From the NCBI GenBank assembly GCA_028280485.1, contig JANQLS010000090.1:1-64000 (forward strand): 64,000 nt of DNA, written 5' to 3'. A program made the translations under genes and the position numbers. Position 1 is the first letter of the stretch. Each line of letters begins with the position of its first letter. Of the stretch, positions 1 through 10,826 are shown in pieces. Below the pieces are notes generated by a model. It saw only the letters and a program-made list of their open reading frames with translations. It was not told the DNA's origin and ran no database searches. Source of the DNA: Planctomycetota bacterium. Its GTDB lineage: Bacteria; Planctomycetota; UBA8108; JACQVS01.

Positions 1-96
1 AACGAGTTTCCCTCACCAACGGCACTCAATGTAACCGTTTCCTTCAACCCTTACCTGGTAAGGGGATGATGGTGGCTGGTGGTTACCAGGTAGGGG

Positions 97-1575
97 TTAG
101 AAGGTTTGGTAGTTTCCGTCTGCGGAATTTGAAGCATCTTTTGAGGTTATCTTCGGTTTGACAGGACTCAGCATGTTTTGGGTGATGATGCAAAAGTGGC
201 TTTTTCCGTGGACTTCGATGGTACCAGGTAGGGTGTTGAGGGTTTTTTCGTTTCGTCTTACGATCGTGCACCCCTGAACTCTTGATCGAACGACATCTTT
301 AAAAACGACACCTCGGTATCGAGGGTCTAATATCTGACAATCGTTGATTTGTATGTTTTCGCTTTTGTGAGCTTCGATCACTCCGCCAAATTCTTTAGAG
401 CCGGCGAAGCAGTTTTCAAAAATGGAGTCTGCAATGATGACTCCATCACACTCCGAAATATAGATTCCATCAACGTACTCTGAATTATCGCCATAATATC
501 GTTTGCCCCTTGAGCTAGGATTCCAGTCGATCGTGTTTCCGCTGAAAACAATATTATTGGATCGCTCGACTCTCAATGTACGGTCCGTCGCTGAATACAA
601 GCTATTGCCGGTGATAGAAACTCCTCGACAGCGATCTAAATGTATGCCGTCCTGTTGGCTGCCCAGTAAATTTCCGGTGATCGCCAAAAGCCCTCCACTT
701 AAATAATTCTCACCGCCAAGGATTCTAACATTTGCGCCCTTGGGACTGGGGCGAGCTTGAATCGTGTTTCCTGTTATCGATCCTTCTCTAAAGGAGGTTC
801 CCTTCTCCTGATTGTCGATCAATATATCAGCAGAGCCTTCGTTATTTTCGTCGTAGTTATACTCAATATCATTTCCAGTAATTTGAAAATTCCGCATCTC
901 GCCCCCCCAAATTTTAATTCCGGCATGTGGGTTATAACTGATGTGGTTATTGGAAATAATAGCCTGATGAAGGTTCACACGATCAAAAAAGATCCCCGTC
1001 TCAAGATTGTGGTAAATGTGACAATGGGAGATGATCGGATTTCGATTTCTTTTCGAGAGTACAATTCCGTGTTGGCATCTTCGAATCAAAAGTGAAGTGA
1101 TGGTCGCTTGCATTGTCCCTTCAACTTGAAGTCCGATGGCTTCTGCATTGGCTCCACGAATTTCGAACCCGCTGATGAGGGGCATGCGCTCTTGATTCCA
1201 AACGATATCTTTAAAACCCTTAGGGTCAGCCGTACTGTTATGGCTACCGTGAAAAAAGAATGCCGGTCCTTTACCCGCCATGACGACCCGGGCGGAGCCA
1301 TCTCCAACGATGCTTGTCGTACCAATTTCACTTAGCGTCAGATGAATCGTTTTTGATATTCGGTAGCTTCCCTTCGATAAAAAAATGTGACCCGCCTTAG
1401 AGGCCACCGCTTTAATGAAGGCATTCGAATCATCGGTTTTACCGTCACCCTTAGCACCAAAACTTTTGATGTCGTGGATTGTTGAGCTTTCTTGATCTTC
1501 TAATGAAGCCAACATTCCAGGGTTCATTGCAGTTGTTATTCCAAGCCCCTTGCGAACAAATTGACGGCGGTCCAT
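97..1575 (-). CDS. Tat-exported right-handed beta-helix / pectate-lyase-3-like protein
   Basis: 492 aa ORF; N-term MDRRQFVRKGLGI (Tat-like), FGAKGDGKTDDSNAFIKAV motif of Pectate_lyase_3 family, repeated ITGNxI/ISGN rungs. Confidence 0.8.
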   Translation of the reverse strand: MDRRQFVRKGLGITTAMNPGMLASLEDQESSTIHDIKSFGAKGDGKTDDSNAFIKAVASKAGHIFLSKGSYRISKTIHLTLSEIGTTSIVGDGSARVVMAGKGPAFFFHGSHNSTADPKGFKDIVWNQERMPLISGFEIRGANAEAIGLQVEGTMQATITSLLIRRCQHGIVLSKRNRNPIISHCHIYHNLETGIFFDRVNLHQAIISNNHISYNPHAGIKIWGGEMRNFQITGNDIEYNYDENNEGSADILIDNQEKGTSFREGSITGNTIQARPSPKGANVRILGGENYLSGGLLAITGNLLGSQQDGIHLDRCRGVSITGNSLYSATDRTLRVERSNNIVFSGNTIDWNPSSRGKRYYGDNSEYVDGIYISECDGVIIADSIFENCFAGSKEFGGVIEAHKSENIQINDCQILDPRYRGVVFKDVVRSRVQGCTIVRRNEKTLNTLPGTIEVHGKSHFCIITQNMLSPVKPKITSKDASNSADGNYQTF

Positions 1576-1645
1576 AAATTCAACCTATGCTAGTGTGATT
1601 TCGTTATGATCTTGATCAAAGAATCTCTATGATGCAGGAATTGAA

Positions 1646-3226
1646 ATGAAGTTCCCCATGTGTCGATTACCCGGTGCGTCTGTCACCCGTGTAAAACTTA
1701 TTCTTCAATATTATAGTGCATTCAAATTGAAAGGATCAACGTTGAAGCTAGTCCTCCCTAATCTGGTTCACTTTCGAACCTTATTAACCTTAGTCTTAAT
1801 TTTCGGAAGCCTTGTAGTTGATTCTCACACGCCTTGCATGGCGATTGAATCCAAGATAAAAGTGCTCCTCATCGAAGATGCCACTTCTGATGTTTCAAAG
1901 AAGTTAAGCCTTGAGAAGATGATGAAGTCTTCGTCACGTATGGAACCACGAAAGGTTTCATGGGACCAATTGACTCAAGAAGATTTGGCGTGGGCTGGTT
2001 GTCTTCTGCTGGGAGGAATTAAAAATAAGGAACCTCATTCAAAATTGAATTCTGTTATTCAAGCCGTGGGAAATGGGACGGGACTCGTCTGTTCTCAAGA
2101 GGCCCTCCGCTCTTGGCCAAGTTCAAAAGAATTCTCCCAACTCATCCATCGTAAAAACATTGTCACTGTTGAAAAAGATAATACCATTCCTTTGGCGATA
2201 GCAACGTTAAATCAAAGGCAAGATCTTACTCAGAGTGTCCCGCATTTTATTCATGAGGGATACAAATCAAAGGTCGTTCCAGTTTTAAGAACACTATCGA
2301 TATTAAAGTCTGCACCCTTGAATGCTGAAGTCAAAGATCATTCCTCCTTACCCGCTAGAATGTGGCTCGGGATTTTTAACAATGGAAGAATTTGTGTGAG
2401 TGATCTGTCAACTCATACCGGCCCTTCAAAAGATTTAGTTCAAACCTTACTTCTTCGCGGGATCGAGTGGTCCGCCTCCGGGAATGCATTTCGATCTCGA
2501 TCACTCATCACAACAAAGGTGAAGGGCAAATTTGTATTAGCTGCAGATAAGCTTGGCAGCAAAGACACGGGTTTGGTTAAGGGATTAAAGCCAATGAAAG
2601 GCTTTTATAGAGGACGTGAAGTCTCTCAAACGATGAGTTTTCACGGTGCCAGTTGGTTGACAAGGTCTGAGCGTGAAATTGAGGAAGAGCCTGAAAAGGT
2701 TTTAGATGCTATCAAAATTAAACCTGGTGAGTCGCTTTGTGACTTGGGAGCAGGGAATGGCTACTTCACATTAAGAATGGCAAAGCGAGTCGGAGCTGAG
2801 GGAAAGGTTTTTGCAGTCGACATTCAAAAAGAAATGTTAGATCTCCTTAAAAAGCGTCAAGAAGAGGCCGGTATCAAAAACATCGTTCCTATCCTCTCGA
2901 CTTTTAAAGATTCTAAATTACCTCCCAACTCAGTGGATCTCGTTTTGTTTGTCGATGTCTACCATGAACTCTCTCACCCTCAAGAAGTGATGAGTTCGGT
3001 TCATAAAGCGATGAAGAAAAATGGAAGGGTGGTGTTAGTGGAATATCGTGGGGAAGATCCTCTCGTGATGATCAAACCTCGGCATCGAATGTTAGAACGT
3101 CAAGCGATTGCAGAACTCCAAGCCCAAGGATTTAAATGGATTAAAACTCACAATTTTTTAAAGAGTCAGCACATCATTGAATTTCGAGTAGAGAAGAAAA
3201 CAGAATCGAAAGAGAAGAAAAAATAA
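1646..3226 (+). CDS. ThuA-like domain fused to SAM-dependent methyltransferase
   Basis: 526 aa; C-term LCDLGAGNGYFTLRMAKRVG..VFAVDIQKEML is a class I methyltransferase motif I region; N-terminal ~300 aa resembles ThuA-like fold (LLLGG, ARMWLGIFNNGRICVSDLSTH...LLRGIEWSA). Confidence 0.7.
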   Translation: MKFPMCRLPGASVTRVKLILQYYSAFKLKGSTLKLVLPNLVHFRTLLTLVLIFGSLVVDSHTPCMAIESKIKVLLIEDATSDVSKKLSLEKMMKSSSRMEPRKVSWDQLTQEDLAWAGCLLLGGIKNKEPHSKLNSVIQAVGNGTGLVCSQEALRSWPSSKEFSQLIHRKNIVTVEKDNTIPLAIATLNQRQDLTQSVPHFIHEGYKSKVVPVLRTLSILKSAPLNAEVKDHSSLPARMWLGIFNNGRICVSDLSTHTGPSKDLVQTLLLRGIEWSASGNAFRSRSLITTKVKGKFVLAADKLGSKDTGLVKGLKPMKGFYRGREVSQTMSFHGASWLTRSEREIEEEPEKVLDAIKIKPGESLCDLGAGNGYFTLRMAKRVGAEGKVFAVDIQKEMLDLLKKRQEEAGIKNIVPILSTFKDSKLPPNSVDLVLFVDVYHELSHPQEVMSSVHKAMKKNGRVVLVEYRGEDPLVMIKPRHRMLERQAIAELQAQGFKWIKTHNFLKSQHIIEFRVEKKTESKEKKK

Positions 3227-3270
3227 GTTGATGTGTTCCTGTAGAATAGCAGGAACGAATTCATTCTATT

Positions 3271-4365
3271 CTACCTTTGATAAATCGATACGTACTGATA
3301 GGGGAGTTGAAGGATGGTCAACGCGAGGGAAGTACCATACGTAGTCCCTACGTGATCTCCCATCCAAGCGCCATCGCCTTGTTGACGTGAAAGTAACGTA
3401 TCCGATATTTCTTTAAAATAATTCGACCAGCCCGAGCCGCCTTGTTGGTATTTAGCCTGCGCATAGTAGAGGTGTGCGTAGAAATAATGACCCGATTGAG
3501 TTTGGTAAACCGATAGATTTTGATCGCAAAACCTCATACTCCGAGCCGCAAGAGGGCTATCATACTTTCCGGCATTATATAAGGTCGCAACGGCGGCAGC
3601 TGTGATCGCAGGTCGAGGTCCCCAATTACTTTGCAAGCTATAATTGATGCTCCCATCGGGACGAGAAGTACGTTCAATGTATTGAATGGCCCGCTTGATG
3701 GTGGAAGGAGGAACGTGAACTCCCGCATTCCGGCAAGCCCGTAATGCTTGAATTTGAGTTACAGTAACTGAGCCTTCATCGGCATCTTGATTGGGTGAAT
3801 AGAGCCAACCCCCGGCTCGACTCTGACTTCGCGAGGTTAATCGGATAGCCTTGTGAAGGGCATCGCGAATTTTAAATTGTCGGCGATGACTTTCTTCGTT
3901 TCCGTAAACTTCAGCTAAAAACATGGTGGCAAAACCATGACCGTGCATACAGTTGCCAGATTCGGCTGGAGTGGCAATCAAACCCGAAGACTGGCTGTTG
4001 TTCAGTAGAAAGTCGGTAGCTTTTCTTATGTTCGTCGCGTACGGACCTCGAGTAGAGGTGCTTCCCGACCCGAGAAAGGCCATCCCGGCCAATGCCGTCA
4101 TGGCAGTTGGGTACCGTCCATAGCCACCGTTATTATTCCATGAGCCATCTCCATTTTGAGTTCGAGCCAGAAATCGAAGCCCTCGATGGATAGATTTTTC
4201 AACTTGGAAGCTCACCCCTTTGGGGCGGCTTCTACTTGAAGACTGTGCGAATACCAAATTCCCCTCCAGTGAATTCAATGCAGACCAAGTGAGTCCCAAT
4301 TGAATGCAGTCAGTGAGAAATCGTCTACGGTTCGACTTTGAAGTTCTGTCCATCTTCTGGCTCAT
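3271..4365 (-). CDS. Tat-exported prenyltransferase/squalene-oxidase-repeat (alpha/alpha toroid) protein
   Basis: 364 aa; repeated QNGDGSWNNNGGYGRYPTAMTALAGMAFL / QSRAGGWLYSP / RPDGSINYSL / QQGDGAWMGDHVGTTYGTSLALTIL motifs; twin-Arg RRRFLTD. Confidence 0.75.
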   Translation of the reverse strand: MSQKMDRTSKSNRRRFLTDCIQLGLTWSALNSLEGNLVFAQSSSRSRPKGVSFQVEKSIHRGLRFLARTQNGDGSWNNNGGYGRYPTAMTALAGMAFLGSGSTSTRGPYATNIRKATDFLLNNSQSSGLIATPAESGNCMHGHGFATMFLAEVYGNEESHRRQFKIRDALHKAIRLTSRSQSRAGGWLYSPNQDADEGSVTVTQIQALRACRNAGVHVPPSTIKRAIQYIERTSRPDGSINYSLQSNWGPRPAITAAAVATLYNAGKYDSPLAARSMRFCDQNLSVYQTQSGHYFYAHLYYAQAKYQQGGSGWSNYFKEISDTLLSRQQGDGAWMGDHVGTTYGTSLALTILQLPYQYVSIYQR

Positions 4366-4373
4366 CCGTCTTC

Positions 4374-5624
4374 TTATTCTTCCTCTTGGGGCTCTGCTTT
4401 AACTTTAACTTTAAATGAACCGGATACTTGACCACTTCGATAGGCGAGAGCGAAATAAATCTTACCGCTTCCCTTTGCTTTACCTGAAAATTTCGGTCCA
4501 ACTAAAAAGGGCTCTCCTTTTTTACCGATCTTGGCGACGAGAGAGGCTGGGGGGAAATTTTTAAAGTGGTTACCGCCTAAGTTTCTCGTTCCTCCGGGTC
4601 CAGCCGACCAACCGTAATTGACCAATTGAATCGTTCCTGAAGCTTCGATCACTAATGGAGATCCTTTCGTCACTTCCACTTTCGAGGCAAACCAATTGTT
4701 TTGGGGAGCCAAGTGGGTGGCGGGGAAATCGAACTCTGCTTGGTGTAAAGAGTGAGGTTGGAAAACGATACTGATAATGGATTTGCGGTGAGCTTGTAGC
4801 TTTCCGTACTTACTAGCGATTTCAAATTCTGAAGACACGATTTTGCCTTTGATAGTAAAGGCGGTCGTTACAACTTCATCGTCTTGGCCAGAAATGGGAT
4901 TTTCGGCTTCGTCGTCCGAGATTTCTTGGCCTTCATTTTCTTCTTCGATCTCTTTGATGAGTTTCTCAGATCGACTTTTAACTTCTTCATCATCGGATTT
5001 GGTCGCCTTCTTTAAAAGCTTTAAGGCATCGATACCAAATTGACGAAGATTCTCGGTGGCTTTTTCTCGGATCTCAAATTCTTCACTTTTCAGCTTTTCG
5101 ATTTCAGCCTCAATTTTCGTATCTAATCCTGGATCTTTTAGGCGAGCAAAGCGAATGCGAACGAGGTCGCTTCTCGGTACTTTTAATACCCCATATAGAG
5201 TTTTAATTTCTAGTACAGCTAATTTAGGATCGCCACTAATCCGAGTTCCATCGTACATGCGAAAAATGGGAATAGCTGGCTTTTTGACCTTCTTAGGCTT
5301 GGGTGCGGCCTTCTTTTCCTCTTTGTTCTCGGTCTTTTTATCCTCAGATTTTTCGCCCTTCTTGGTTAATACTTTTTTTGCTCCCTCCAATATTTTTTTA
5401 ACCGTAGCCTTAGCCTTGGCTTCTTTTACCTTCTCTTTGACGGCTTCAACCTTGTCTTCAGCATCCGCTTGAGCAGATACCGATGAGGTCATTGACAGCA
5501 TCCAACAGCTAATGAGAAAAAGGATCGCAATGGCGAAGGGGGATGGATTTGATAGCGTTTTCATATTCATCTCTTTCGGTGGGACTGAATGTTTAATCCT
5601 GTTCATTGTCGAGTTAGTATTCAT
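4374..5624 (-). CDS. Secreted Lys/Glu-rich hypothetical protein with PA-IL/LecA-like C-terminal region
   Basis: 416 aa; signal peptide, charged low-complexity segment, C-term LVAKIGKKGEPFLVGPKFSGKAKGSGKIYFALAYR...GSFKVKVK pattern. Confidence 0.55.
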   Translation of the reverse strand: MNTNSTMNRIKHSVPPKEMNMKTLSNPSPFAIAILFLISCWMLSMTSSVSAQADAEDKVEAVKEKVKEAKAKATVKKILEGAKKVLTKKGEKSEDKKTENKEEKKAAPKPKKVKKPAIPIFRMYDGTRISGDPKLAVLEIKTLYGVLKVPRSDLVRIRFARLKDPGLDTKIEAEIEKLKSEEFEIREKATENLRQFGIDALKLLKKATKSDDEEVKSRSEKLIKEIEEENEGQEISDDEAENPISGQDDEVVTTAFTIKGKIVSSEFEIASKYGKLQAHRKSIISIVFQPHSLHQAEFDFPATHLAPQNNWFASKVEVTKGSPLVIEASGTIQLVNYGWSAGPGGTRNLGGNHFKNFPPASLVAKIGKKGEPFLVGPKFSGKAKGSGKIYFALAYRSGQVSGSFKVKVKAEPQEEE

Positions 5625-5631
5625 CCTTAGA

Positions 5632-8600
5632 TTAAAAATCTAAGTCGTCGAGATCATCGAGTTGTACTCTGATTTTAACTTCGGGTTCAGCCGGCTTTTC
5701 ATCAGAGGATGTCGTATTAGAAGGCTTGTTCTTTTTAGTGTGTTTTTCAGTTTTTGAATCTGTATTGGCATCTAACTTTTCTTCGCCCGACTCTTCCGCC
5801 TCGGCTTGGTTCTTTTCTAGTCGGTAAAGTCCGAAGCCTTCTGAGTTTCCCATGGCGATGGAAACTTTCCCGCTTTCATGATCTTTCACAAAGGCTATTT
5901 TAGGATACATACCCGTACCTTTATTGGCGATCTCATGGGAGAACTGGCTTTCAAGTTTTCCCGTTTCCAGATCAAAGATAATCCACTGGCTGCTCCACTT
6001 CTGATTTTCTTCTGCCAGGTTGAGATTCAAATAAAGTTTGTTTCCTACTCTACGGGCTGAGTTTCTAAGAGTGACGCCGTTTTCACCTATCGACACTTCC
6101 TCAATCTTTTCTCCCTTTGAATTGAGCTTAATAAAGTGCAATTTTTTTCCTGATTGAGTGAAGGTCGCTCTGTAGGCCGTCGTCGATGTTGTCGAGCTCG
6201 ACTCGGAGGCGAATAAAGCCCAGTAAGTGGCAGTTGAATCATTTTCAGAATGGAATTCATAGACTCCTTTTGGCAGCGACATGGGAGGAATAGTGATTTC
6301 CCATAACAATCTTCCACTTTTTGCCGTACGCGATTGTAGTTTTCCGGTTCGGGTGACGATCCATATCTCAGTTGAAGTTGCTCGAGCTATAGGGCCGTTT
6401 TGTCCTTGATCTTGGGGCAGGGTCCAAAGTGATTTTTGAGAATGAAGATCGATGACTTCGGTCTGGGTTGTTGTCGTGAACACTGCGAAGTGACCGGGGA
6501 CGATTTGAGAGTCCATCAAGTTTTTGTTCTTCTCATCGAGTCGAATGAAAGTGTCGGTCTCTTTGGTATGAAGGCGTTTCTGTAAAAAGTCGGGTCGACG
6601 AATGAGGAGACCACTGGGAGAGAGAGTCATCGTCACTACTCGATCTCCATGAGGCAAAAACGTACCGGTAGGTTTTCCTGAGTGTTGGTCTGAACGAAGA
6701 ATCATCTTTCCTGATTCCAAGTGGAACCCTGTTAAGGAACCATCGGTTTGAGAGACTAAGACTCGATTCTTGCTGGGCTCAAAAAGTGCTCGTGGAAATA
6801 AGTTACCTGAAACTCTGTTGAGGCTGCTACGACTCCACCCGCGACCGGCTTGATTCTGATAGAGCTTTTGAAGTTCGTGATCGTAGTTATGGCGCCAACC
6901 GATTTTAGGTACATCGAATTTCTTTGCTGGGCTGGGTTCATCTTTGGAGTCCGTGCCTTCATCGGAAGCGATATCACTTTCTGTTGTATTCTTTTGGGGG
7001 ATAAGAATTTGATAGATCCCCGCTGCCGTAAACAGAAGAGCGCTTGAGCCTTTGAAGAAAACTTTACCGGGTTCTTCCAAATGAGATTTCAATCCGGCTT
7101 TCGCTTTTTCTACATCCGGGTATTCAGGAAGTTCTAACTTCCCAAGAAGATTCCCTTCAGTATCCGTGAAATGTAAATTGCCAGCATAGATAGAGAGAAC
7201 CCAAGGTAAGGGATCAGAAGTTTCGGTGGTTTCAACCAAGAATCCTTGATCGAGACTTTTCCAGGTGATCTCCTTCCACGATAAATCTTCTTTCGCTTTA
7301 GTTTTTAATTGAGCCAGGAGTTCACTCGGAAGAGAAGATTCGACTTCCAGGTGAGCGGCTAAGGCTTGTTTTAATTCTTGAATTTCTTCGAGTTCTAAAC
7401 TTTCAGGAAATCGATCGGTCAATAAATTTAACCAACCATGACAAGCGATGAGATCTCCTCGATCCAGGGTCAGGGCAATTAAATACGCTAAGGCTTCAGC
7501 GCTTTTCTCATCGTGACCGTTCTCAAAAACAAACTTTTTCAATTCGTAGTGACGGTTGCTGGGGCGGTCTGAAAGTTGTTGTAGATCTTTCGTTGGGAGG
7601 GAATGGGTCTCAGGTTCAAAGTCGTTTGTTTTTTGGAGGTGAACCAATGAATCTAAAAGGTAACGCTTCAATTGAGTTTGACTTCCGAATGGAGTCAAAA
7701 ATGAGCTATTACCAGAACGATCCTCCGACGGTTTAAGAAGTTGGGTGTAGTGTTCAAAGGCTTGTTGAGGATTCAATTCTTCTAATGATAAACCCATCTC
7801 TAAATTGAGGCTGAGTCGTTCGTCATCCGTCCATTTAATTTTTTTTAATTGGAGGAGTCTCTTTAGAGAATCAGGGCGTTGTTGGCTTGTTGAGTTGAGC
7901 GCTGTGTCGGCTAAGACTGCTTTGACTTCAGCTAAGGTGATTTCGGATTGAGTTTGGGATAGTATTTTTTCCCCTAATTTGAAACTTTCTTCGAATTTTC
8001 CTTCTGCGGCTAACAATCTAGCCTTTTCGAGGAATTTGCGATCTCCTGCCTCCTCGATGGTTTTTCGAGTCGTTTCTAAAGGCTCGACTAAAGCAATACC
8101 CCACTTGCCTGAAATAACTAAGCGGTGTTGATTCTGGCTGCCTTCTGGAAGATGAGTTAGCGCGAGGTTTCCTGGACGAGGTGAGGGGAAGCGAGAATCG
8201 ATCCAGCCGAGTTTTTGGATCTCCTTTCCCGATTCCTTATCGAGAACAACTAAGCCTTCCTCTACTGCGACAAAGATTTTCTTGTTGGTGACGAATCCAC
8301 CTCCGCTCAATCCATCGAATTCCGGAGTTTCGTAAATGGGTTCGCCGGTTGTCAGTGAAAGTGCCTGAATGGTTTTATTGCCCCAATAAATTCGTTTTTC
8401 ATCGGCGCCTAGAACAAAGGCTTGTCCATTATCGATGTTTTTTCGCCAGAGAGTTTTCCCGGTGGATTTATCGAGAACAAAAAGTTCTTTCGAGTTGAGA
8501 GGAGTACAAACGATCGCATCGCCGACCGAAATCAAACGTTCACGTTTAAAGCGATTGAACTGAACGTGCGCTGAAGATCGGTATCGAGTCCACCAACGAA

Positions 8601-10497
8601 GTTTTCCCGTTAGGGTGTTGACTTGACTCACGATTCCCATGCCCAAGCTGCAGGTGGCAAGATCGCCATCGATCGTCAAGCTGGGTAGAGGTTCGGCTCG
8701 ATAGAAAATAGCTTGCCAGTTGTTGAGCCCAAAATCATGAAGGCGCGTAATCCACTGCTTCTTCCCTTTTTCACTTAGGCCGATCAAGAAAACGGCATTG
8801 TTATGAATCGCTGGGGCTACCCAGCCTCCCTTTTTTAATGGAGCCGGAGGAGAAACAAAAACGAATGATTTTAAAATGGGATCTTCTTCTTCTTCACCCC
8901 CGATGTGCCATCGGATTTTTCCCGTTTTTAAATCGTAGGCAACGATTTTATTCGGTGTGAATTTTGTCTTTCTGTAATTAGGAAAACCATCCGTATCGAT
9001 AACGATGATCGATCCTTTTGCGAGAGTGACGGAAGAGGATCTTGAATGGGGTTTACTTCGGTAGGAATAGTAGTAATAGTTGTTCGTCGGTTGTTGAATT
9101 TTTCCGTCGTGAACTTGAACTTGCCAAGCGACCTTGCCAGATTTGGCTTCTAATGTGTAGAGGTCGTTTTTATAGCGAACGACAATGTAGCCGTCTTGGC
9201 TTCCTAAATGAATGGGGGGACTTATGAAGCTCGTTCGTTGTGCTTTTTTTGACTGTAGAAGTTTTTGAATGCTAGGAGGCTTGGTATCTTTTTCTTCTGG
9301 AGTTTCTCCTTCGAAGGGGAAGACCCATTCGGCTTTGGCCCCTAGAAGAGCTTTTGAATCGACAGTGTAGTTTAACGATCGTTGATCTTGTCGGCCGGTC
9401 GGCCCCGTCCATTCGAATGCTTCTGAAGTGGGGCTTCGATCTTGTGTTCTTTTAAATAGAGCGTGCTCCCGAAGCTGATGACCTGAAAGAGGTTGCCCTC
9501 CCAAAGTGAAAATAGCATCGGCAAATTTTTCTTCTAAAACTTTGAGTGCAGAATGAGTCTCTTGAACTTCATCGAGCAAAACGGAGCAAAGAGCCACTTT
9601 TAAGTGAAGCAATGATAGGCTGAGAAGTTGTTCTTGATCTTCCTCTTCAGGGAAAGCTTTTTGGGCTTGCTCATCCGTTGAAATTAGAAAGTTGTAGACT
9701 TCTTTAGCTTGTTCGATCAGTCCCACATCGAAGGATCGATTGGCGGCATGCTCTAAGGCTAATCGGCCGCTCAGGGTGAGAGGGTAGCGGAGATGAACTT
9801 TTCTCAGCTCGGGAATCGATTTTAAAAAGCTGATTTTTAATGCGGTATTTAAAGCCAGCTTGGCCGGGGGGTGGTAGGTGGCCTGATAAACTTGCTGACC
9901 TTCAGTCGGGAGTTTTTCGAGAGAGTGTCGAATGTAATCGACGACTGGAAGGTAATGAATTCCATCGTCTGAGTGAACTAAGGTTTGGATTTTATCTAAA
10001 TCGACATTGATCTCTACTTCGTCCTCCACTTCTTCTTCATTGAAGAAGCCAGGGAAGATGGGGAAGGCTCTGAAGTTTCCTCCGACCCAACCTCCGCCAA
10101 CGATATCTTCATCACTAGCTTCAGGTTCAGGTTCTGGCTCAGGTTCTTCTTCTTCGGATTGGGGACTGATCGTTCGAGACAGAGTTTCATCGATTAGCTC
10201 TAATCCTTCATTCCATTTCTTTTCTTCAAAGAGCTTATTGATTCGAGTGAAAACCATTTGGTTTTTGGGGTCGGTTTTAGCGATTGCTGGTCCTCGGTAA
10301 TCGTGCGGAACATCTCCGTGGGGATCTTGAGGATTCTTTTCTGCTTTTACCTGTCCATGAATATTGGGCGAATCAATTAAAGAGATTCCTAAAAGGAAAA
10401 AGCAGACCGCTAGAATTGAAAGCTCAGCACGTTTGAGTTTCGTAAAATGAAAGCGCATGAATAAAGAACTGAAAGCAGGATATTCGTTTCTTGGCAT
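5632..10497 (-). CDS. Giant PQQ-like beta-propeller repeat protein
   Basis: 1621 aa; many GxVxWxxxxxxG propeller blades (SGKVAWQVQV, TGKIRWHIGG, TGKLRWWTRY, TGKTLWRKNI, SGRLLWEITI). Confidence 0.75.
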   Translation of the reverse strand: MPRNEYPAFSSLFMRFHFTKLKRAELSILAVCFFLLGISLIDSPNIHGQVKAEKNPQDPHGDVPHDYRGPAIAKTDPKNQMVFTRINKLFEEKKWNEGLELIDETLSRTISPQSEEEEPEPEPEPEASDEDIVGGGWVGGNFRAFPIFPGFFNEEEVEDEVEINVDLDKIQTLVHSDDGIHYLPVVDYIRHSLEKLPTEGQQVYQATYHPPAKLALNTALKISFLKSIPELRKVHLRYPLTLSGRLALEHAANRSFDVGLIEQAKEVYNFLISTDEQAQKAFPEEEDQEQLLSLSLLHLKVALCSVLLDEVQETHSALKVLEEKFADAIFTLGGQPLSGHQLREHALFKRTQDRSPTSEAFEWTGPTGRQDQRSLNYTVDSKALLGAKAEWVFPFEGETPEEKDTKPPSIQKLLQSKKAQRTSFISPPIHLGSQDGYIVVRYKNDLYTLEAKSGKVAWQVQVHDGKIQQPTNNYYYYSYRSKPHSRSSSVTLAKGSIIVIDTDGFPNYRKTKFTPNKIVAYDLKTGKIRWHIGGEEEEDPILKSFVFVSPPAPLKKGGWVAPAIHNNAVFLIGLSEKGKKQWITRLHDFGLNNWQAIFYRAEPLPSLTIDGDLATCSLGMGIVSQVNTLTGKLRWWTRYRSSAHVQFNRFKRERLISVGDAIVCTPLNSKELFVLDKSTGKTLWRKNIDNGQAFVLGADEKRIYWGNKTIQALSLTTGEPIYETPEFDGLSGGGFVTNKKIFVAVEEGLVVLDKESGKEIQKLGWIDSRFPSPRPGNLALTHLPEGSQNQHRLVISGKWGIALVEPLETTRKTIEEAGDRKFLEKARLLAAEGKFEESFKLGEKILSQTQSEITLAEVKAVLADTALNSTSQQRPDSLKRLLQLKKIKWTDDERLSLNLEMGLSLEELNPQQAFEHYTQLLKPSEDRSGNSSFLTPFGSQTQLKRYLLDSLVHLQKTNDFEPETHSLPTKDLQQLSDRPSNRHYELKKFVFENGHDEKSAEALAYLIALTLDRGDLIACHGWLNLLTDRFPESLELEEIQELKQALAAHLEVESSLPSELLAQLKTKAKEDLSWKEITWKSLDQGFLVETTETSDPLPWVLSIYAGNLHFTDTEGNLLGKLELPEYPDVEKAKAGLKSHLEEPGKVFFKGSSALLFTAAGIYQILIPQKNTTESDIASDEGTDSKDEPSPAKKFDVPKIGWRHNYDHELQKLYQNQAGRGWSRSSLNRVSGNLFPRALFEPSKNRVLVSQTDGSLTGFHLESGKMILRSDQHSGKPTGTFLPHGDRVVTMTLSPSGLLIRRPDFLQKRLHTKETDTFIRLDEKNKNLMDSQIVPGHFAVFTTTTQTEVIDLHSQKSLWTLPQDQGQNGPIARATSTEIWIVTRTGKLQSRTAKSGRLLWEITIPPMSLPKGVYEFHSENDSTATYWALFASESSSTTSTTAYRATFTQSGKKLHFIKLNSKGEKIEEVSIGENGVTLRNSARRVGNKLYLNLNLAEENQKWSSQWIIFDLETGKLESQFSHEIANKGTGMYPKIAFVKDHESGKVSIAMGNSEGFGLYRLEKNQAEAEESGEEKLDANTDSKTEKHTKKNKPSNTTSSDEKPAEPEVKIRVQLDDLDDLDF

Positions 10498-10826
10498 CTC
10501 TCACTTGACTCATCAGAAGTGAGTGAGGGCCCGTGCCCATCAATGTTTTAAGTCTGGCTGATTTCTCGATAGCGGAGCAGAAGGTTTGAGTCCGATTGAG
10601 TGCCCAGCTAAGTAGATGATTGTGATGTTCATTCAGCTGGGATTTGAACCGGTTTTTTTAGCCCCAAACTCTTTATTCAATTGATGATAGGGGGAGTCGC
10701 ATCCCAGACAAAGCGATTTTTAACAATTGTGCTTTAAAGTTGCGGAAAACTCGGGAATGTACCGAGTTTTTGATGCTTTTTCGCTGATTGGAAGACGGGG
10801 GGATTCGGCCGAAATTATTGACGAAA

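Noticed and set aside
222-230. TACCAGGTA copy near the left edge
   Set aside because: Lies inside the beta-helix protein ORF and encodes LPGT; coding context explains it, so not counted as an intergenic element.
5056-5472. 138-aa plus-strand ORF
   Set aside because: Antisense to a Lys/Glu-rich coding region; Ser/Phe-rich composition is typical of a shadow ORF.
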